Of a stretch of DNA of 64,000 nucleotides, positions 32,213-40,436 are shown in pieces. This DNA comes from an uncultured Eubacteriales bacterium (lineage in GTDB: Bacteria; Bacillota; Clostridia; UBA1381; UMGS1253): NCBI GenBank assembly GCA_902492065.1, contig CABUKE010000004.1, positions 1-64,000 on the forward strand, read 5' to 3'. The number at the start of each line of letters is the position of its first letter. Within the stretch, counting starts at the first letter, position 1. The position numbers and the translations under genes were made by a program. Below the pieces are notes generated by a model. It saw nothing but the letters and a program-made list of their open reading frames with translations. It was not told the origin of the DNA and did no database searches.

Positions 32213-33142
32213 TGAATTATGAAAGACCGGCGGCATCAAGGCGATGCTGCCGGTCTTTTTGCTTTTTGCAGTTTCGATGCGGTAGGCCGTCCCGTCGGTC
32301 GTCACTGTGACGGTTCCATCCTGATCGGTGCGGTAGGACTCGACTCCGAGCCGGTCCAGCGTTTGGAGCGTTTCCTCATGTGGGTGGCCGTAGGAGTTGT
32401 CTTTCCCACAGGAGATGATAGCGGCGGAGGGCGATACGGCCTCTAAAAACGCCTGCGACGAGGACGTGGACGAGCCGTGGTGTCCGAGTTTAATGATGTC
32501 AGCGGATACGTCCGCCGTAATCTGATCTTCCGACTCCTGCTCCGCGTCGCCCATGAACAGGAACGATACGTCCCCGTATGTGAGGCGCAGCACAGCGGAG
32601 TAGTTGTTGAGGTCTTTGTAGCTGTCCGAGCACGGTGCGACAAACTGCGCGCTTACGCCGCCTTCATCTATGAGGCTTACCCCTTCCTTAGCGGTATGGA
32701 TTCGCAGACCCTTTTCCTGAATGGTGAGAAGCAGGTTTTCATATGTTTTGGTGTCATGCTCGACTTTGGGCATATAGATTTCGCCGACATCGAACGCCTC
32801 AATCACCTTCTGCATCCCGCCGATGTGGTCGGCGTGCGGGTGCGTCGCAATCACATAGTCGAGGCGGGAAACGCCCTTTTCTTCCAAAAAGGAAATAATG
32901 TCGTTTGCGCTTTTCGACTCGCCCGCGTCTATCAGAATCGTTTTCCCATCCGGCAGGACAATCAGCTCGCAGTCGCCCTGTCCAACGTCGAAAAAGGAAA
33001 CCTGCATTGTGCTGCCGTCCATAGCGGCCGCGGCTGGTTCCGAACCCAAATTGCCGTCCGGCAAATTAACCGGGAGGGAGCAGGCACACAGGGAACAGAT
33101 CAGAAGAAGCGCCAGCGTCCCGCATAGTATACGTTTTTTCAT
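32066..33142 (-). CDS. secreted metallo-beta-lactamase-fold lipoprotein (ComEC/Rec2 C-terminal type), extended end
   Basis: This gene encodes 358 residues. A lipoprotein signal (LALLLICSLCAC, probable Cys21) is followed by a short Pro/Ala-rich linker. The MBL core is complete: VSFFDVGQGDCELIVLPDG, THPHADHIGGM (His101, His103, Asp105, His106), FLFMGDAEQESED, KLGHHGSSTSSS and SCGKDNSYGHPHEETL. It resembles the extracellular hydrolase domain of ComEC; the substrate may be nucleic acid or another phosphoester. GGGGG lies 8 bases before ATG 33142. The frame has no stop where relatives end (about 32260). It continues through the terminator hairpin and 147 bases into antisense nhaC, adding about 60 odd residues. 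Transcription ending at the hairpin would give a non-stop mRNA. Confidence 0.85.
   Translation of the reverse strand: MKKRILCGTLALLLICSLCACSLPVNLPDGNLGSEPAAAAMDGSTMQVSFFDVGQGDCELIVLPDGKTILIDAGESKSANDIISFLEEKGVSRLDYVIATHPHADHIGGMQKVIEAFDVGEIYMPKVEHDTKTYENLLLTIQEKGLRIHTAKEGVSLIDEGGVSAQFVAPCSDSYKDLNNYSAVLRLTYGDVSFLFMGDAEQESEDQITADVSADIIKLGHHGSSTSSSQAFLEAVSPSAAIISCGKDNSYGHPHEETLQTLDRLGVESYRTDQDGTVTVTTDGTAYRIETAKSKKTGSIALMPPVFHNSLTLRNFPFCHAPHCKQNAKQQDCANQQAQPSVCRKAGHNITGKRTPRH
32222..32260 (+). terminator. nhaC terminator
   Basis: A 16-bp stem, AAAGACCGGCGGCATC with one mismatch, followed by five T on the plus strand. On the minus strand the tail is weak (TTTCATAAT). The MBL frame reads through it. 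Confidence 0.85.
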
Positions 33143-33220
33143 GGATATATCCCCCAGCTTTCTTTTTCTACAGTATAGCACGGGGAGGAACAGCGTGTCA
33201 AACCAATTGCGCTGTTACGA

Positions 33221-33249
33221 TTGCACAGCGGCGGAAACCATAGTATAAT
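33221..33249 (+). promoter_or_regulatory. promoter of the radical SAM gene
   Basis: TTGCAC (33221-33226), 17 bases, TATAAT (33244-33249). ATG 33269 follows 20 bases later. Confidence 0.7.
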
Positions 33250-33268
33250 AGACGGCAGAGGTGGTTGT

Positions 33269-34168
33269 ATGGAACAAACGAATACCTGCCGGCTCTGCCC
33301 GCGCGCGTGCGGCATAGACCGGCGCAGCGGCACAGGCTTTTGCGGCATGGGGGACAGGGTGCGTGTTGCGCGCGCGGCGCTCCATAAGTGGGAAGAACCG
33401 CCGATAAGTGGGACAAACGGTTCCGGCGCAATTTTTTTCTCCGGGTGCACGCTTCGGTGCTGTTTCTGTCAGAATTATCAAATCAGCGCGGAAGGGTTCG
33501 GCAAGGAGATCAGCGTTACCGAGCTGTGTGACATTATGCTCCGGCTTCAGGAGCAGGGGGCGCACAATGTCAATCTGGTTACGCCGACGCAGTTTGCAGA
33601 CAAGATTGCCGCCGCACTCGACCGTATCCGGGGCGGGAAGCTGCATATTCCCGTCGTATACAATAGCTCCGGCTATGAGACGGAGCAGACACTTGCCATG
33701 CTAAACGGCTATATTGACGTCTATCTGCCGGATTTGAAATACGTTTCACCGGAGTTGTCAGCGCGCTACTCTGGGGCGGCGGATTACTTTTCGTTCGCCT
33801 CCCGTGCGATTGCGCAAATGCAAAGGCAGGTGGGGCCGCCGGTGTTTGACAAAAGCGGCCTGCTCAAAAAGGGCGTCATTGTGCGCCATATGGTGCTTCC
33901 GGGTGCATACCGCGACTCGCTCGCGGTGATTGACTGGCTGGCGCGCCAGTTTGGCAGAGAGGACGTGGTTTTCAGCCTGATGTGCCAGTATACGCCACAG
34001 CATAAAAGTACGCAGTTTCCGGAAATTGACCGCCGGCTGACTACGTTTGAGTACCATAAGGCGGCAGACCGCGCGGCGGAGCTTGGGCTTCGGGGCTATA
34101 TGCAGGAAAGGAGCGCGGCGAGCACGGACTATATCCCGGCGTTTGATTTGAGCGGAATCGAAAAATAA
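33269..34168 (+). CDS. PflX-type (COG1313) radical SAM protein
   Basis: This gene encodes 299 residues. The radical SAM cluster is Cys60-x3-Cys64-x2-Cys67 (SGCTLRCCFCQN). Four more cysteines before it (Cys7, Cys10, Cys14, Cys25: CRLCPRACG, then FCGMG) suggest a second metal site. Further family marks are NLVTPTQF, VVYNSSGYE, DVYLPDLKY, VIVRHMVLPGAYRDS and SLMCQYTPQHKS. It resembles pyruvate formate-lyase activating enzymes, but the COG1313 branch has no firmly known target. AGAGGTGG precedes ATG 33269. It is a single gene with a good promoter. Confidence 0.87.
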   Translation: MEQTNTCRLCPRACGIDRRSGTGFCGMGDRVRVARAALHKWEEPPISGTNGSGAIFFSGCTLRCCFCQNYQISAEGFGKEISVTELCDIMLRLQEQGAHNVNLVTPTQFADKIAAALDRIRGGKLHIPVVYNSSGYETEQTLAMLNGYIDVYLPDLKYVSPELSARYSGAADYFSFASRAIAQMQRQVGPPVFDKSGLLKKGVIVRHMVLPGAYRDSLAVIDWLARQFGREDVVFSLMCQYTPQHKSTQFPEIDRRLTTFEYHKAADRAAELGLRGYMQERSAASTDYIPAFDLSGIEK

Positions 34169-34169
34169 A

Positions 34170-34198
34170 TTGCAATTTCTTCAAGCGGGTGATATAAT
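34170..34198 (+). promoter_or_regulatory. promoter of the SGNH-SLH gene
   Basis: TTGCAA (34170-34175), 17 bases, TATAAT (34193-34198). Confidence 0.7.
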
Positions 34199-34234
34199 GA
34201 TGACAGCAAAAAATTTACAGGAAGGGGTAAACGT

Positions 34235-35440
34235 ATGAAAGGAAAAAAGATTCTTTCCCTGCTGTTGGCGGCGTTGCAGATTTCTTTGCTGCTCACACTG
34301 CCGATGAACGTATTTGCAGAGGAGGGGAGCGACATCGCTTCTGGAGAAAAGATTAAGGTTGCCTGCGTGGGTGACAGTATCACGGAGGGTATAGGTGTTG
34401 CGGACCCGGCAAAGGACAGCTACCCGGCGCAGCTTCAGGCCATTCTGGGCGACGGTTATGAGGTAGGAAACTTTGGCGTGTCAAAGTATGCCGCGCTCCA
34501 CACGGCGAAATGGCCGTACTGGGATACGGACAAATACACCGAGTCGCAGAAGTTTTTGCCGGATATCGTGGTAATTATGCTTGGTACAAACGATATCAAG
34601 ACGGAAAACTGGGTAGAGGGCAAGGCAAACTTTGTCAAAGACTACACGGAGCTGATTAACGTGTACAAAAATCTTTCGTCCCAGCCGGACGTGTTCGTTG
34701 TTTCGCCGCCGCCGATTTATCTGGATGTAAATGATGAGGTACGCCCGCCGAACAACCTGCGCAACGAGGCCATTGACCTGTTAAAGCAGGCTGCGGAGGA
34801 AACGGATTCGTACTGGATTGACGTATTTACGGCAATGGACAATCATCCGGAGCTGTTCCCGGACCAGATTCATCCGAATGAGGCAGGAGCAAAGCTGCTG
34901 GCGCAGACGGTAGCAGATGGAATCCTGAACCCGACGAAGCTGACGCCCTCGTGGTCGGACAATCTGGCAAACCTGCCGGAGCTTGGCGACATGGAGGCAA
35001 ACCTCACCCGTGAGGAGTTTGCCATGCTGGTAGTCAACATCTTTGGATTGCAGGCGGACAGTGCGCGGACAAAGTTTGTTGACATTGATGACTGCACGTA
35101 TAAGGCGGATATCGCGTCGGCGTATGTGCGCGGCATTATCAAGGGCGTGGACAGCACGCACTTTGAGCCGAACGGCGCAATCACGCGCGAGGAGATCACG
35201 GTTATGCTGTACCGTGCCTGGAAGGTGCTGTTCCCGGACGAGGACTTCACCGTGACGAATACATATGAGTTTGTTGACGCGGCGGAGATTTCCGACTGGA
35301 CGGTAGAAGCAGTTACGTATTTGTATGACCGCGGAATCATGATTGGGACGGACACGCTGACCATTTCTCCGAAAATCAACATCCCGCGCAAGGATGCGCT
35401 CACGCTCATGACGCGGATCGTGGAAAGCTACGAAAAATAA
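34235..35440 (+). CDS. secreted SGNH-hydrolase with S-layer homology domains
   Basis: This gene encodes 401 residues with a signal peptide (~1-29, cut near VFA-EE). The SGNH/GDSL esterase domain has VGDSITEG (Ser48), NFGVSKY, MLGTNDIK (near 118) and DQIHPNEAG (catalytic Asp and His near 209-212). This is the carbohydrate-esterase type. The C-terminal part carries SLH modules (ANLTREEFAMLVVNIFGL, FVDIDDCTYKADIASAYVRG, EPNGAITREEITVMLYRAW, DAAEISDWTVEAVTYLYDRG) that anchor proteins to cell-wall polymers. It probably removes acetyl groups from wall or substrate polysaccharide at the cell surface. AAGGGG precedes ATG 34235. Confidence 0.92.
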   Translation: MKGKKILSLLLAALQISLLLTLPMNVFAEEGSDIASGEKIKVACVGDSITEGIGVADPAKDSYPAQLQAILGDGYEVGNFGVSKYAALHTAKWPYWDTDKYTESQKFLPDIVVIMLGTNDIKTENWVEGKANFVKDYTELINVYKNLSSQPDVFVVSPPPIYLDVNDEVRPPNNLRNEAIDLLKQAAEETDSYWIDVFTAMDNHPELFPDQIHPNEAGAKLLAQTVADGILNPTKLTPSWSDNLANLPELGDMEANLTREEFAMLVVNIFGLQADSARTKFVDIDDCTYKADIASAYVRGIIKGVDSTHFEPNGAITREEITVMLYRAWKVLFPDEDFTVTNTYEFVDAAEISDWTVEAVTYLYDRGIMIGTDTLTISPKINIPRKDALTLMTRIVESYEK

Positions 35441-35454
35441 AGTGTTGCTGTCTG

Positions 35455-35484
35455 AAGGCGGCCCCTTTTGGGGGTCGCCTTTTT
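35455..35484 (+). terminator. terminator after the SGNH-SLH gene
   Basis: AAGGCGGCCCC-TTTT-GGGGGTCGCCTTTTT. Confidence 0.88.
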
Positions 35485-35518
35485 ATGTCGGGAGTTTTTA
35501 CCTGTGCAGAAACATCCA

Positions 35519-35547
35519 TTGACGGGAACGTAAATTCATTGTATAAT
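35519..35547 (+). promoter_or_regulatory. promoter of the polysaccharide deacetylase gene
   Basis: TTGACG (35519-35524), 17 bases, TATAAT (35542-35547). Confidence 0.75.
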
Positions 35548-35578
35548 AAAGTCACATTACAGAGAAGGCGGTAAGATT

Positions 35579-36352
35579 ATGATGAAAAAGGTCGTTTCCG
35601 TCCTGTTGGCAGTTGTGCTGCTGTTTGGCTGCGGCACTGCATTTGCCGACGAGGTTAAAGTTCCGGCGCTTTTGTATCACAATATTGCAGAGAACATCCC
35701 GGGGGAGGAGTATAATGCGCTGCTGAACATCCCTGCCGATTTGTTTGAAGTGCATATGCAAACCCTGCTCGACGCGGGTTACACGCCGATTACATACGGC
35801 GAGTATTACGATTATGTTGTAAACGATGTGCCGCTGCCGGACAGGCCGATTCTGATCACCTTTGACGACGGGTATTGGAGCAATTACAAATATGCGTTCC
35901 CGATTCTGAAAAAGCTGGACATGAAGGCGACAATCTTCGTGATCACAGACCGGAGGGGGAAGGCCCTGAGCAAGAATCCCCACTTTTCGTGGGATCAGGC
36001 CAAAGAGATGCAGGACAGCGGTGTTATTGACATTCAGAGCCATACGCACTCCCATCAGATTTTGACAGGGTTGATGGATTTTGATTTGTATTTTGAACTG
36101 AAAACGTCAAAGAACCTGATTGAGAACAAACTCGGCAAAAAGTGCAGCGTACTCTCGTTCCCGCAGGGAATTGCCGACGAACGGGAGATTCAGGCGGCAA
36201 AGGACGCCGGATATCTGATTGCCAATAAGGTGGGCGACGTTGGCGTAAACCGGAAAAGCGAGGGGCTTTACGAGCTGAAGCGCATTACGGCGCGGGCCGA
36301 CTATACCGGGGAGAAGCTGCTTAGCGTTTTGGAAGAAAATATGGCATATTAA
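35579..36352 (+). CDS. secreted polysaccharide deacetylase (CE4)
   Basis: This gene encodes 257 residues with a signal peptide (KKVVSVLLAVVLLFGCGTAFA). The NodB/CE4 domain has LLYHNI, ILITFDDGYWSNY (metal-binding Asp pair near 94-95), SHTHSHQIL (the His-x-x-x-His pair near 154-158) and SFPQGI. It deacetylates N-acetylglucosamine-type polymers outside the cell, most likely peptidoglycan or another wall polymer. The cysteine at residue 18 could form a lipobox-like site but the context fits ordinary cleavage after AFA. The start is ATG 35579 or the adjacent ATG 35582, with GAAGGCGG upstream. Its neighbour upstream is another surface carbohydrate enzyme. Confidence 0.9.
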   Translation: MMKKVVSVLLAVVLLFGCGTAFADEVKVPALLYHNIAENIPGEEYNALLNIPADLFEVHMQTLLDAGYTPITYGEYYDYVVNDVPLPDRPILITFDDGYWSNYKYAFPILKKLDMKATIFVITDRRGKALSKNPHFSWDQAKEMQDSGVIDIQSHTHSHQILTGLMDFDLYFELKTSKNLIENKLGKKCSVLSFPQGIADEREIQAAKDAGYLIANKVGDVGVNRKSEGLYELKRITARADYTGEKLLSVLEENMAY

Positions 36353-36378
36353 AATACTGCGCATATGCGCAGTATTTT
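36351..36378. terminator. palindromic bidirectional terminator
   Basis: AAAATACTGCGCAT and its exact complement, at the stop of the deacetylase gene and 8 bases from the end of mntP. Confidence 0.88.
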
Positions 36379-36386
36379 TTTGCCGT

Positions 36387-36947
36387 TTAGCCGAACACGC
36401 CCAAGTGTTCAAGCAGGATTTTCAGCCCCATTAAGATTAGGACGATGCCGCCGAGCAGCTCTGCCCGGGACTTGTACTTTGCGCCGAACACGTTACCGAT
36501 TTTGACGCCTGCGGCGGATAAAATAAAGGTGGTTACGCCGATTAGCGACACGGCAGCAACGATTTGCACTTGCAAAAATGCAAACGTAACGCCGACCGCC
36601 AGCGCGTCGATACTCGTGGCAATCGCCAGCGGAATCATGACCTTAAACCCAAAGGAAGCGTCCAGCTGCTCGCTATCACCACGCGATTCACGAATCATAT
36701 TGATACCAATCAGCGCTAAAAGTACAAACGCGATCCAATGGTCGATATCTGTAATAAATGCTTGGAACTGCGTTCCCAAAAAGTAGCCGATCAGTGGCAT
36801 CAGCGCCTGAAACCCACCGAAATAGAGTCCGGTGATGAGCGCGTGCCGCAGCCGGAGCTGCTTGACCGACAAGCCCTTACAGACAGAAACGGCAAATGCA
36901 TCCATGGACAGGCCAAGCGCAAGAATAAACAGTTCAATCAGGCCCAT
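36387..36947 (-). CDS. mntP: MntP manganese exporter (riboswitch-controlled copy)
   Basis: This gene encodes 186 residues with six membrane segments in two three-helix halves. [17 protein letters not shown] and its echo [16 protein letters not shown] carry the Asp residues that bind Mn2+ in Mnt[15 protein letters not shown] and [17 protein letters not shown] are also typical. It exports excess Mn2+. GGAGGGGG precedes ATG 36947. A yybP-ykoY riboswitch with its own promoter and terminator lies directly upstream, so the gene should be on when Mn2+ is high. A second MntP paralogue lies at 39388. Confidence 0.95.
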   Translation of the reverse strand: MGLIELFILALGLSMDAFAVSVCKGLSVKQLRLRHALITGLYFGGFQALMPLIGYFLGTQFQAFITDIDHWIAFVLLALIGINMIRESRGDSEQLDASFGFKVMIPLAIATSIDALAVGVTFAFLQVQIVAAVSLIGVTTFILSAAGVKIGNVFGAKYKSRAELLGGIVLILMGLKILLEHLGVFG

Positions 36948-36985
36948 TTGCCCCCTCCTTTCTTGCGGAAAGTATCGCAGCCGGG

Positions 36986-37101
36986 CACAAAAAAAGACTT
37001 ATCCGCCTATTGCAGATAAGTCTCGTCATTTCAAACAAAGCCAGGAAACGCAATTCCAGTATGTTGACTCCATTACGCTTTCGCGCCGACTACTCCCTTA
37101 T
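36986..37101 (-). ncRNA. yybP-ykoY (Mn2+) riboswitch with expression-platform terminator
   Basis: The minus strand shows the conserved blocks in order: AAGGGAGTAG at the 5' end, GTCAACATACT in the middle, CCTGGCTTTGTTTGAAA and ACGAGACTT. A terminator hairpin follows (GACTTATC arms near 37024-36996, then seven T), and its 5' arm overlaps the 3' end of the aptamer. Mn2+ binding would prevent the terminator and allow mntP expression. Confidence 0.85.
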
Positions 37102-37110
37102 ATGTCTGTT

Positions 37111-37139
37111 ATCATACTATAAATGCGCGGCAGTGTCAA
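37111..37139 (-). promoter_or_regulatory. promoter of the Mn riboswitch-mntP unit
   Basis: On the minus strand: TTGACA (37139-37134), 17 bases, TATGAT (37116-37111), about 10 bases before the riboswitch. Confidence 0.85.
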
Positions 37140-37163
37140 TCCTTTTTTCGACAGGAAAGGCAG

Positions 37164-38273
37164 TCACGCACAGGAAAAGACGTTTTTATCCTGCGGGCTT
37201 AGATACTTGAGCGTAATTTGCTCCATCTGTTTTTCTTTTTCTTCCATATCTTTTACCAGTTTGAACTGCGTCCGCGCCCGGTCAAGGTTTTGCCCCGCGC
37301 GGCTTGTTTTAAAGTATGTGTCGCCGTTCAGATAATCTGCCAGAAAGCGCATGCCGCACTCGAGCGTCAGTAGGCGCGCAGAAAAGGGGAGAAGCCGTTT
37401 TTCTGTTGGCGTAAGAAACGACGCTGTTTCCTCCAAAAAGCCTTTGGCAAACGCCTCATAGAGCGTCAAATCACAGTAAACTTTATCCAAATCCGGTTCG
37501 TCCTCTGCCGCAGAGCTTGCGCCGAACCGGATCGAGTCGCCAAAGTCGTAGAGGATGGAACCGGGCATGACTGTGTCCAAATCAATCACGCAGACTGGCT
37601 CGCCGGTTTCTTCGTCGAGCATAATATTGTTGAGCTTCGTGTCGTTGTGTGTGACGCGGAGCGGGATGTCGGGCGTGCCGAGCATCTTTGTCACAACGGC
37701 GGTGTCGCGCTTGCGCGCGCATACAAAGTCAAGCTCCGCCCTCACCTGTGCTGCGCGTCCGAGCTGGTCTCGCTCTGCGGCGGCCATCAAAGCCTGATAC
37801 CGTGCGGGTGTGTCGTGGAAGTGTGCAATCGTTTCAAAGAGACAGGAAGGGTCAAAGTCGGACAGCAGGGAGAAAAAGCGCCCGAAGCCGCGTGCCGCAT
37901 TGTAAAAGATGGCGGGCGAAGGTCTTTCGGAGTAGGAGCGGGCGTGGTCAATGAAGGAATACATGCGGAAATAGTCCCCCTCCTCTGTCCGGTAAAACGG
38001 CTTGCCGTCCAGCGTAGGAATCACGCGCAGAGCCGCGCGCGGGTCGGTGTTGCCCTGCGCTGCAAGTTTTTGGCGCAGGTGCTCCGTTACGAGCACGATG
38101 TTGTGCATGACCTGCGCCGGATTATGGAAGACCTCCCGGTTAATGCGCTGCAAGATAAACGACTCGCTCGCCTGCGCGAGATAGGTGTCGTTGATGTGCC
38201 CGTCGCCGTACGGCGAAATTTCCTGATATGTATGAAATTGTGCAGCAATTTGGTGTAAATCGTATTTCGGCAT
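37164..38273 (-). CDS. phosphotransferase-family kinase, N-acetylhexosamine kinase-like
   Basis: This gene encodes 369 residues. It has the APH/choline-kinase fold: an N-terminal lobe with ESFILQRINREVF (nucleotide-binding Lys/Gln region) and the catalytic loop VTHNDTKLNNIMLDEETG. The metal-binding CVIDLDTVMPGSILYDFGDSIRFGA follows. HNDTKLNN and DLDTVMPG are the pattern of N-acetylhexosamine 1-kinase (NahK) and relatives, so a sugar or amino-sugar substrate is likely. GGAGG lies 10 bases before ATG 38273; an ATG nine bases upstream is too close to it. An AraC regulator is transcribed away from it, and no other sugar genes are adjacent. Confidence 0.82.
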   Translation of the reverse strand: MPKYDLHQIAAQFHTYQEISPYGDGHINDTYLAQASESFILQRINREVFHNPAQVMHNIVLVTEHLRQKLAAQGNTDPRAALRVIPTLDGKPFYRTEEGDYFRMYSFIDHARSYSERPSPAIFYNAARGFGRFFSLLSDFDPSCLFETIAHFHDTPARYQALMAAAERDQLGRAAQVRAELDFVCARKRDTAVVTKMLGTPDIPLRVTHNDTKLNNIMLDEETGEPVCVIDLDTVMPGSILYDFGDSIRFGASSAAEDEPDLDKVYCDLTLYEAFAKGFLEETASFLTPTEKRLLPFSARLLTLECGMRFLADYLNGDTYFKTSRAGQNLDRARTQFKLVKDMEEKEKQMEQITLKYLSPQDKNVFSCA

Positions 38274-38377
38274 GGATATCATTCCTCCTGCATCTGATTC
38301 TGGCTTTATCATACCACGGATTTATCGGAAAAGATTTAACAAATAAGGCCGCGTTTTGGACTTTTTCGCCGTTTGAC

Positions 38378-38406
38378 TTGCGCTTTGCTCCTGCGTATCG
38401 TATAAT
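38378..38406 (+). promoter_or_regulatory. promoter of the AraC gene
   Basis: TTGCGC (38378-38383), 17 bases, TATAAT (38401-38406). It rules out the longer upstream reading of the frame. Confidence 0.7.
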
Positions 38407-38431
38407 GGAAAGCGGAAAGGGGGCGGCAGGG

Positions 38432-39322
38432 ATGGACTATCAGCCGACTGAGCTCGGAGAGGTGCTCCGAATCAAAAAAATTGTAACGGTACACTATTTT
38501 GAATACACAAAGGACTTTGCCTTTGATGGAGAGGCGCATGACTTTTGGGAGTTTGTCTACGTGGACCGCGGCGTGATCGACATCCGCGCCGACGAACGGC
38601 GTTACCGGCTCAAGCAGGGCGAGATAACATTCCATAAGCCGGGCGAGTTCCATGCGCTGTACGCGGACGGAATGGTTGCGCCGAATCTGGTCATTGTGTC
38701 TTTTTACTGCCGCAGCAAGGCGGTTCAATTTTTCAGCGACCGGATTTTTAAGATTAACGGCGACCAGAAGGAATACCTTTCTATAATTGTAAAAGAGGCC
38801 GGCCGTGCGTTCGACTCTCCACTGTCCGACCCGAATCTGAAGCTGTTGTCCCGGCGGGATGAAGCTGTATTTGGCGCGGAACAGATGATCAAGCTCTCGC
38901 TGGAGGCGCTTTTGATTTCGCTTTACCGCGGCAACTTTATCCGGCCTGTGACAGAGCGGCCGCTCTCCGTTCTGACACAGCGGTTGGACAGCAACATTGT
39001 CGACGACTTGACGGAGTATATGGAAGAACATATCAACCAAAACCTTCGGTTTGAGGACTTTGCAAAAATAGTGAATGTCAGTCCTACAAGGTTGAAGGCT
39101 ATCTTTAAAAGCAAGACAGGTATGGGTGTGGTACAGTATTTCCGCAAGCTGAAAATCTCCCGCGCAAAACGGTTTATCCGGGAAAATGACTATAATTTTA
39201 CGCAGATTGCCCTTTTGCTCGGCTATGAGTCGATTCATACGTTTTCACGCCAATTTAAAGCAGTTGAGGGGATGTCCCCGCGCGAGTATGCCAAATCGGT
39301 GAAGCTGAATTTGTTCGATTAA
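38432..39322 (+). CDS. AraC-family transcriptional regulator
   Basis: This gene encodes 296 residues. The N-terminal half is a cupin-type sensing domain (FDGEAHDFWEFVYVDRG, LKQGEITFHKPGEFHALYADG). The C-terminal ~100 residues carry the two AraC helix-turn-helix motifs (LRFEDFAKIVNVSPTRLKAIFK and NFTQIALLLGYESIHTFSRQFKAVEGMSPREY). It should bind DNA in response to a small ligand, often a sugar. GGGGGCGGCAGGG precedes ATG 38432. The divergent kinase gene is the obvious candidate target, but no operator can be pointed out. Confidence 0.9.
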   Translation: MDYQPTELGEVLRIKKIVTVHYFEYTKDFAFDGEAHDFWEFVYVDRGVIDIRADERRYRLKQGEITFHKPGEFHALYADGMVAPNLVIVSFYCRSKAVQFFSDRIFKINGDQKEYLSIIVKEAGRAFDSPLSDPNLKLLSRRDEAVFGAEQMIKLSLEALLISLYRGNFIRPVTERPLSVLTQRLDSNIVDDLTEYMEEHINQNLRFEDFAKIVNVSPTRLKAIFKSKTGMGVVQYFRKLKISRAKRFIRENDYNFTQIALLLGYESIHTFSRQFKAVEGMSPREYAKSVKLNLFD

Positions 39323-39387
39323 CGGCTAAAATGCCTTTTCCGTTCATACATATGGTAAAGTAGAGAACTGGGACGGGCGGTGTCGGT

Positions 39388-39942
39388 ATGGGGATTGTCG
39401 AGGTTGTTTTGATTGGAATAGGGCTGAGTATGGACGCGGCGGCCGTGTCGATGACAGACGGGATGGTCTATCGTAATATACGAAAGCGAAATCTGCTGGC
39501 TATGCCGGTTTGTTTTGGTCTGTTTCAGGCATTGATGCCGCTTTTGGGCTTTTATGCCGGGAGTTTGTTTTCGTTTGTGATACAGAAATATTCCGGCGTT
39601 GTCATCCTTGCCATACTGGGGATAATCGGGACAAAGATGGTAAAGGACGGAATCGGGCACAGTGCCGAGGAACGCTGTGTTACAAAGGCGTTTACATGGA
39701 ATGTTCTGCTGATGCAGGCGGTCGCGACAAGCATTGACGCATTCGCGGTTGGGATTGGCTTTGCAGCGGGCGGGATGGAGATTTGGTCTGCGGTCAGCCT
39801 GATTGGCATAACAACGATGTTTTTGAGCTTGGCGGCCATGTTTTTGGGCAGGCGGTTTGGCGATTTGCTCGGTGCAAAGGCGGAAATCGTCGGCGGGATT
39901 ATTTTGATTGGGATTGGGATAAAGGCGGTGCTGCCGATGTAG
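39388..39942 (+). CDS. MntP-family protein, second paralogue
   Basis: This gene encodes 184 residues with six membrane segments. It has the MntP/YtaF-type repeats: IGLSMDAAAVSMTDGMVY and ATSIDAFAVGIGFAAGG, with GLFQALMPLLGFYAG and LIGITTMFLSLAAMFLG. In the first repeat Cys-Lys-Gly of the other copy is replaced by Met-Thr-Asp-Gly. It is about as long as mntP at 36387 but clearly diverged. No Mn riboswitch precedes it, so regulation differs. It is a probable metal exporter; the ion is not certain. The upstream ribosome-binding site is weak (GGGCGGTG). Confidence 0.85.
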   Translation: MGIVEVVLIGIGLSMDAAAVSMTDGMVYRNIRKRNLLAMPVCFGLFQALMPLLGFYAGSLFSFVIQKYSGVVILAILGIIGTKMVKDGIGHSAEERCVTKAFTWNVLLMQAVATSIDAFAVGIGFAAGGMEIWSAVSLIGITTMFLSLAAMFLGRRFGDLLGAKAEIVGGIILIGIGIKAVLPM

Positions 39943-40021
39943 AGGGCGGCAGACACTTTGTTGTGGATTTTGCAGGTTGGATTGTAAATAAGTCAATTGC
40001 GGCAATTGAAAAATAATAACA

Positions 40022-40064
40022 AAAGGGATATACTGACCATAAGAGGACAGTATGTCCCTTTCGT
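40022..40064 (+). terminator. terminator after the second mntP-like gene
   Basis: AAAGGGATATACTG and CAGTATGTCCCTTT arms with one mismatch, an approximately 12-base loop and a T-rich end. Confidence 0.8.
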
Positions 40065-40084
40065 TTTGACAGGAGGGGAGAGAC

Positions 40085-40384
40085 ATGAAGAAACTAATTA
40101 GTCTAATTTTAGCAGTATGTGTGCTTGCGGCGCCGATGGCGGCCAGCAGTGCAGGTACGGAGGATACTACCGATGTGGTTGATGCTGCTGAAACGCTGCA
40201 AATCGGCGACTATATCCAGTTGGGGAAATATGATGGTACCCCCATTATATGGCGTTACGTGGCAGATGACAGCAACGGAAAGCTGATGTGGAGTGACGAG
40301 AGGCTTTGTCGAAAAGCATTTGACGTTCCAGGCTCGAAAAATACCGGTTCTCATGCTCAACGAGCGGGAGGCATGAGCAGTTAA
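40085..40384 (+). pseudogene. secreted DUF6273-like protein, truncated
   Basis: This frame encodes 99 residues. It begins with a signal peptide (KKLISLILAVCVLAAPMAASS), then the start of a domain with LQIGDYIQLGKYDGTPIIWRYV and NGKLMWSDERLCRKAFD, as seen at the beginning of DUF6273-type domains. After DVPGSKNTG the sequence becomes low in similarity (SHAQRAGGMSS) and stops, far short of a complete domain. AGGAGGGGAG precedes ATG 40085. It is probably a remnant of a larger secreted protein. The decay continues in the following repeats. Confidence 0.55.
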
Positions 40385-40436
40385 GGAAAGATAGCCGGGA
40401 ATTAATGGAATATTTTCGGTCATAGGAGGTAGAAAT

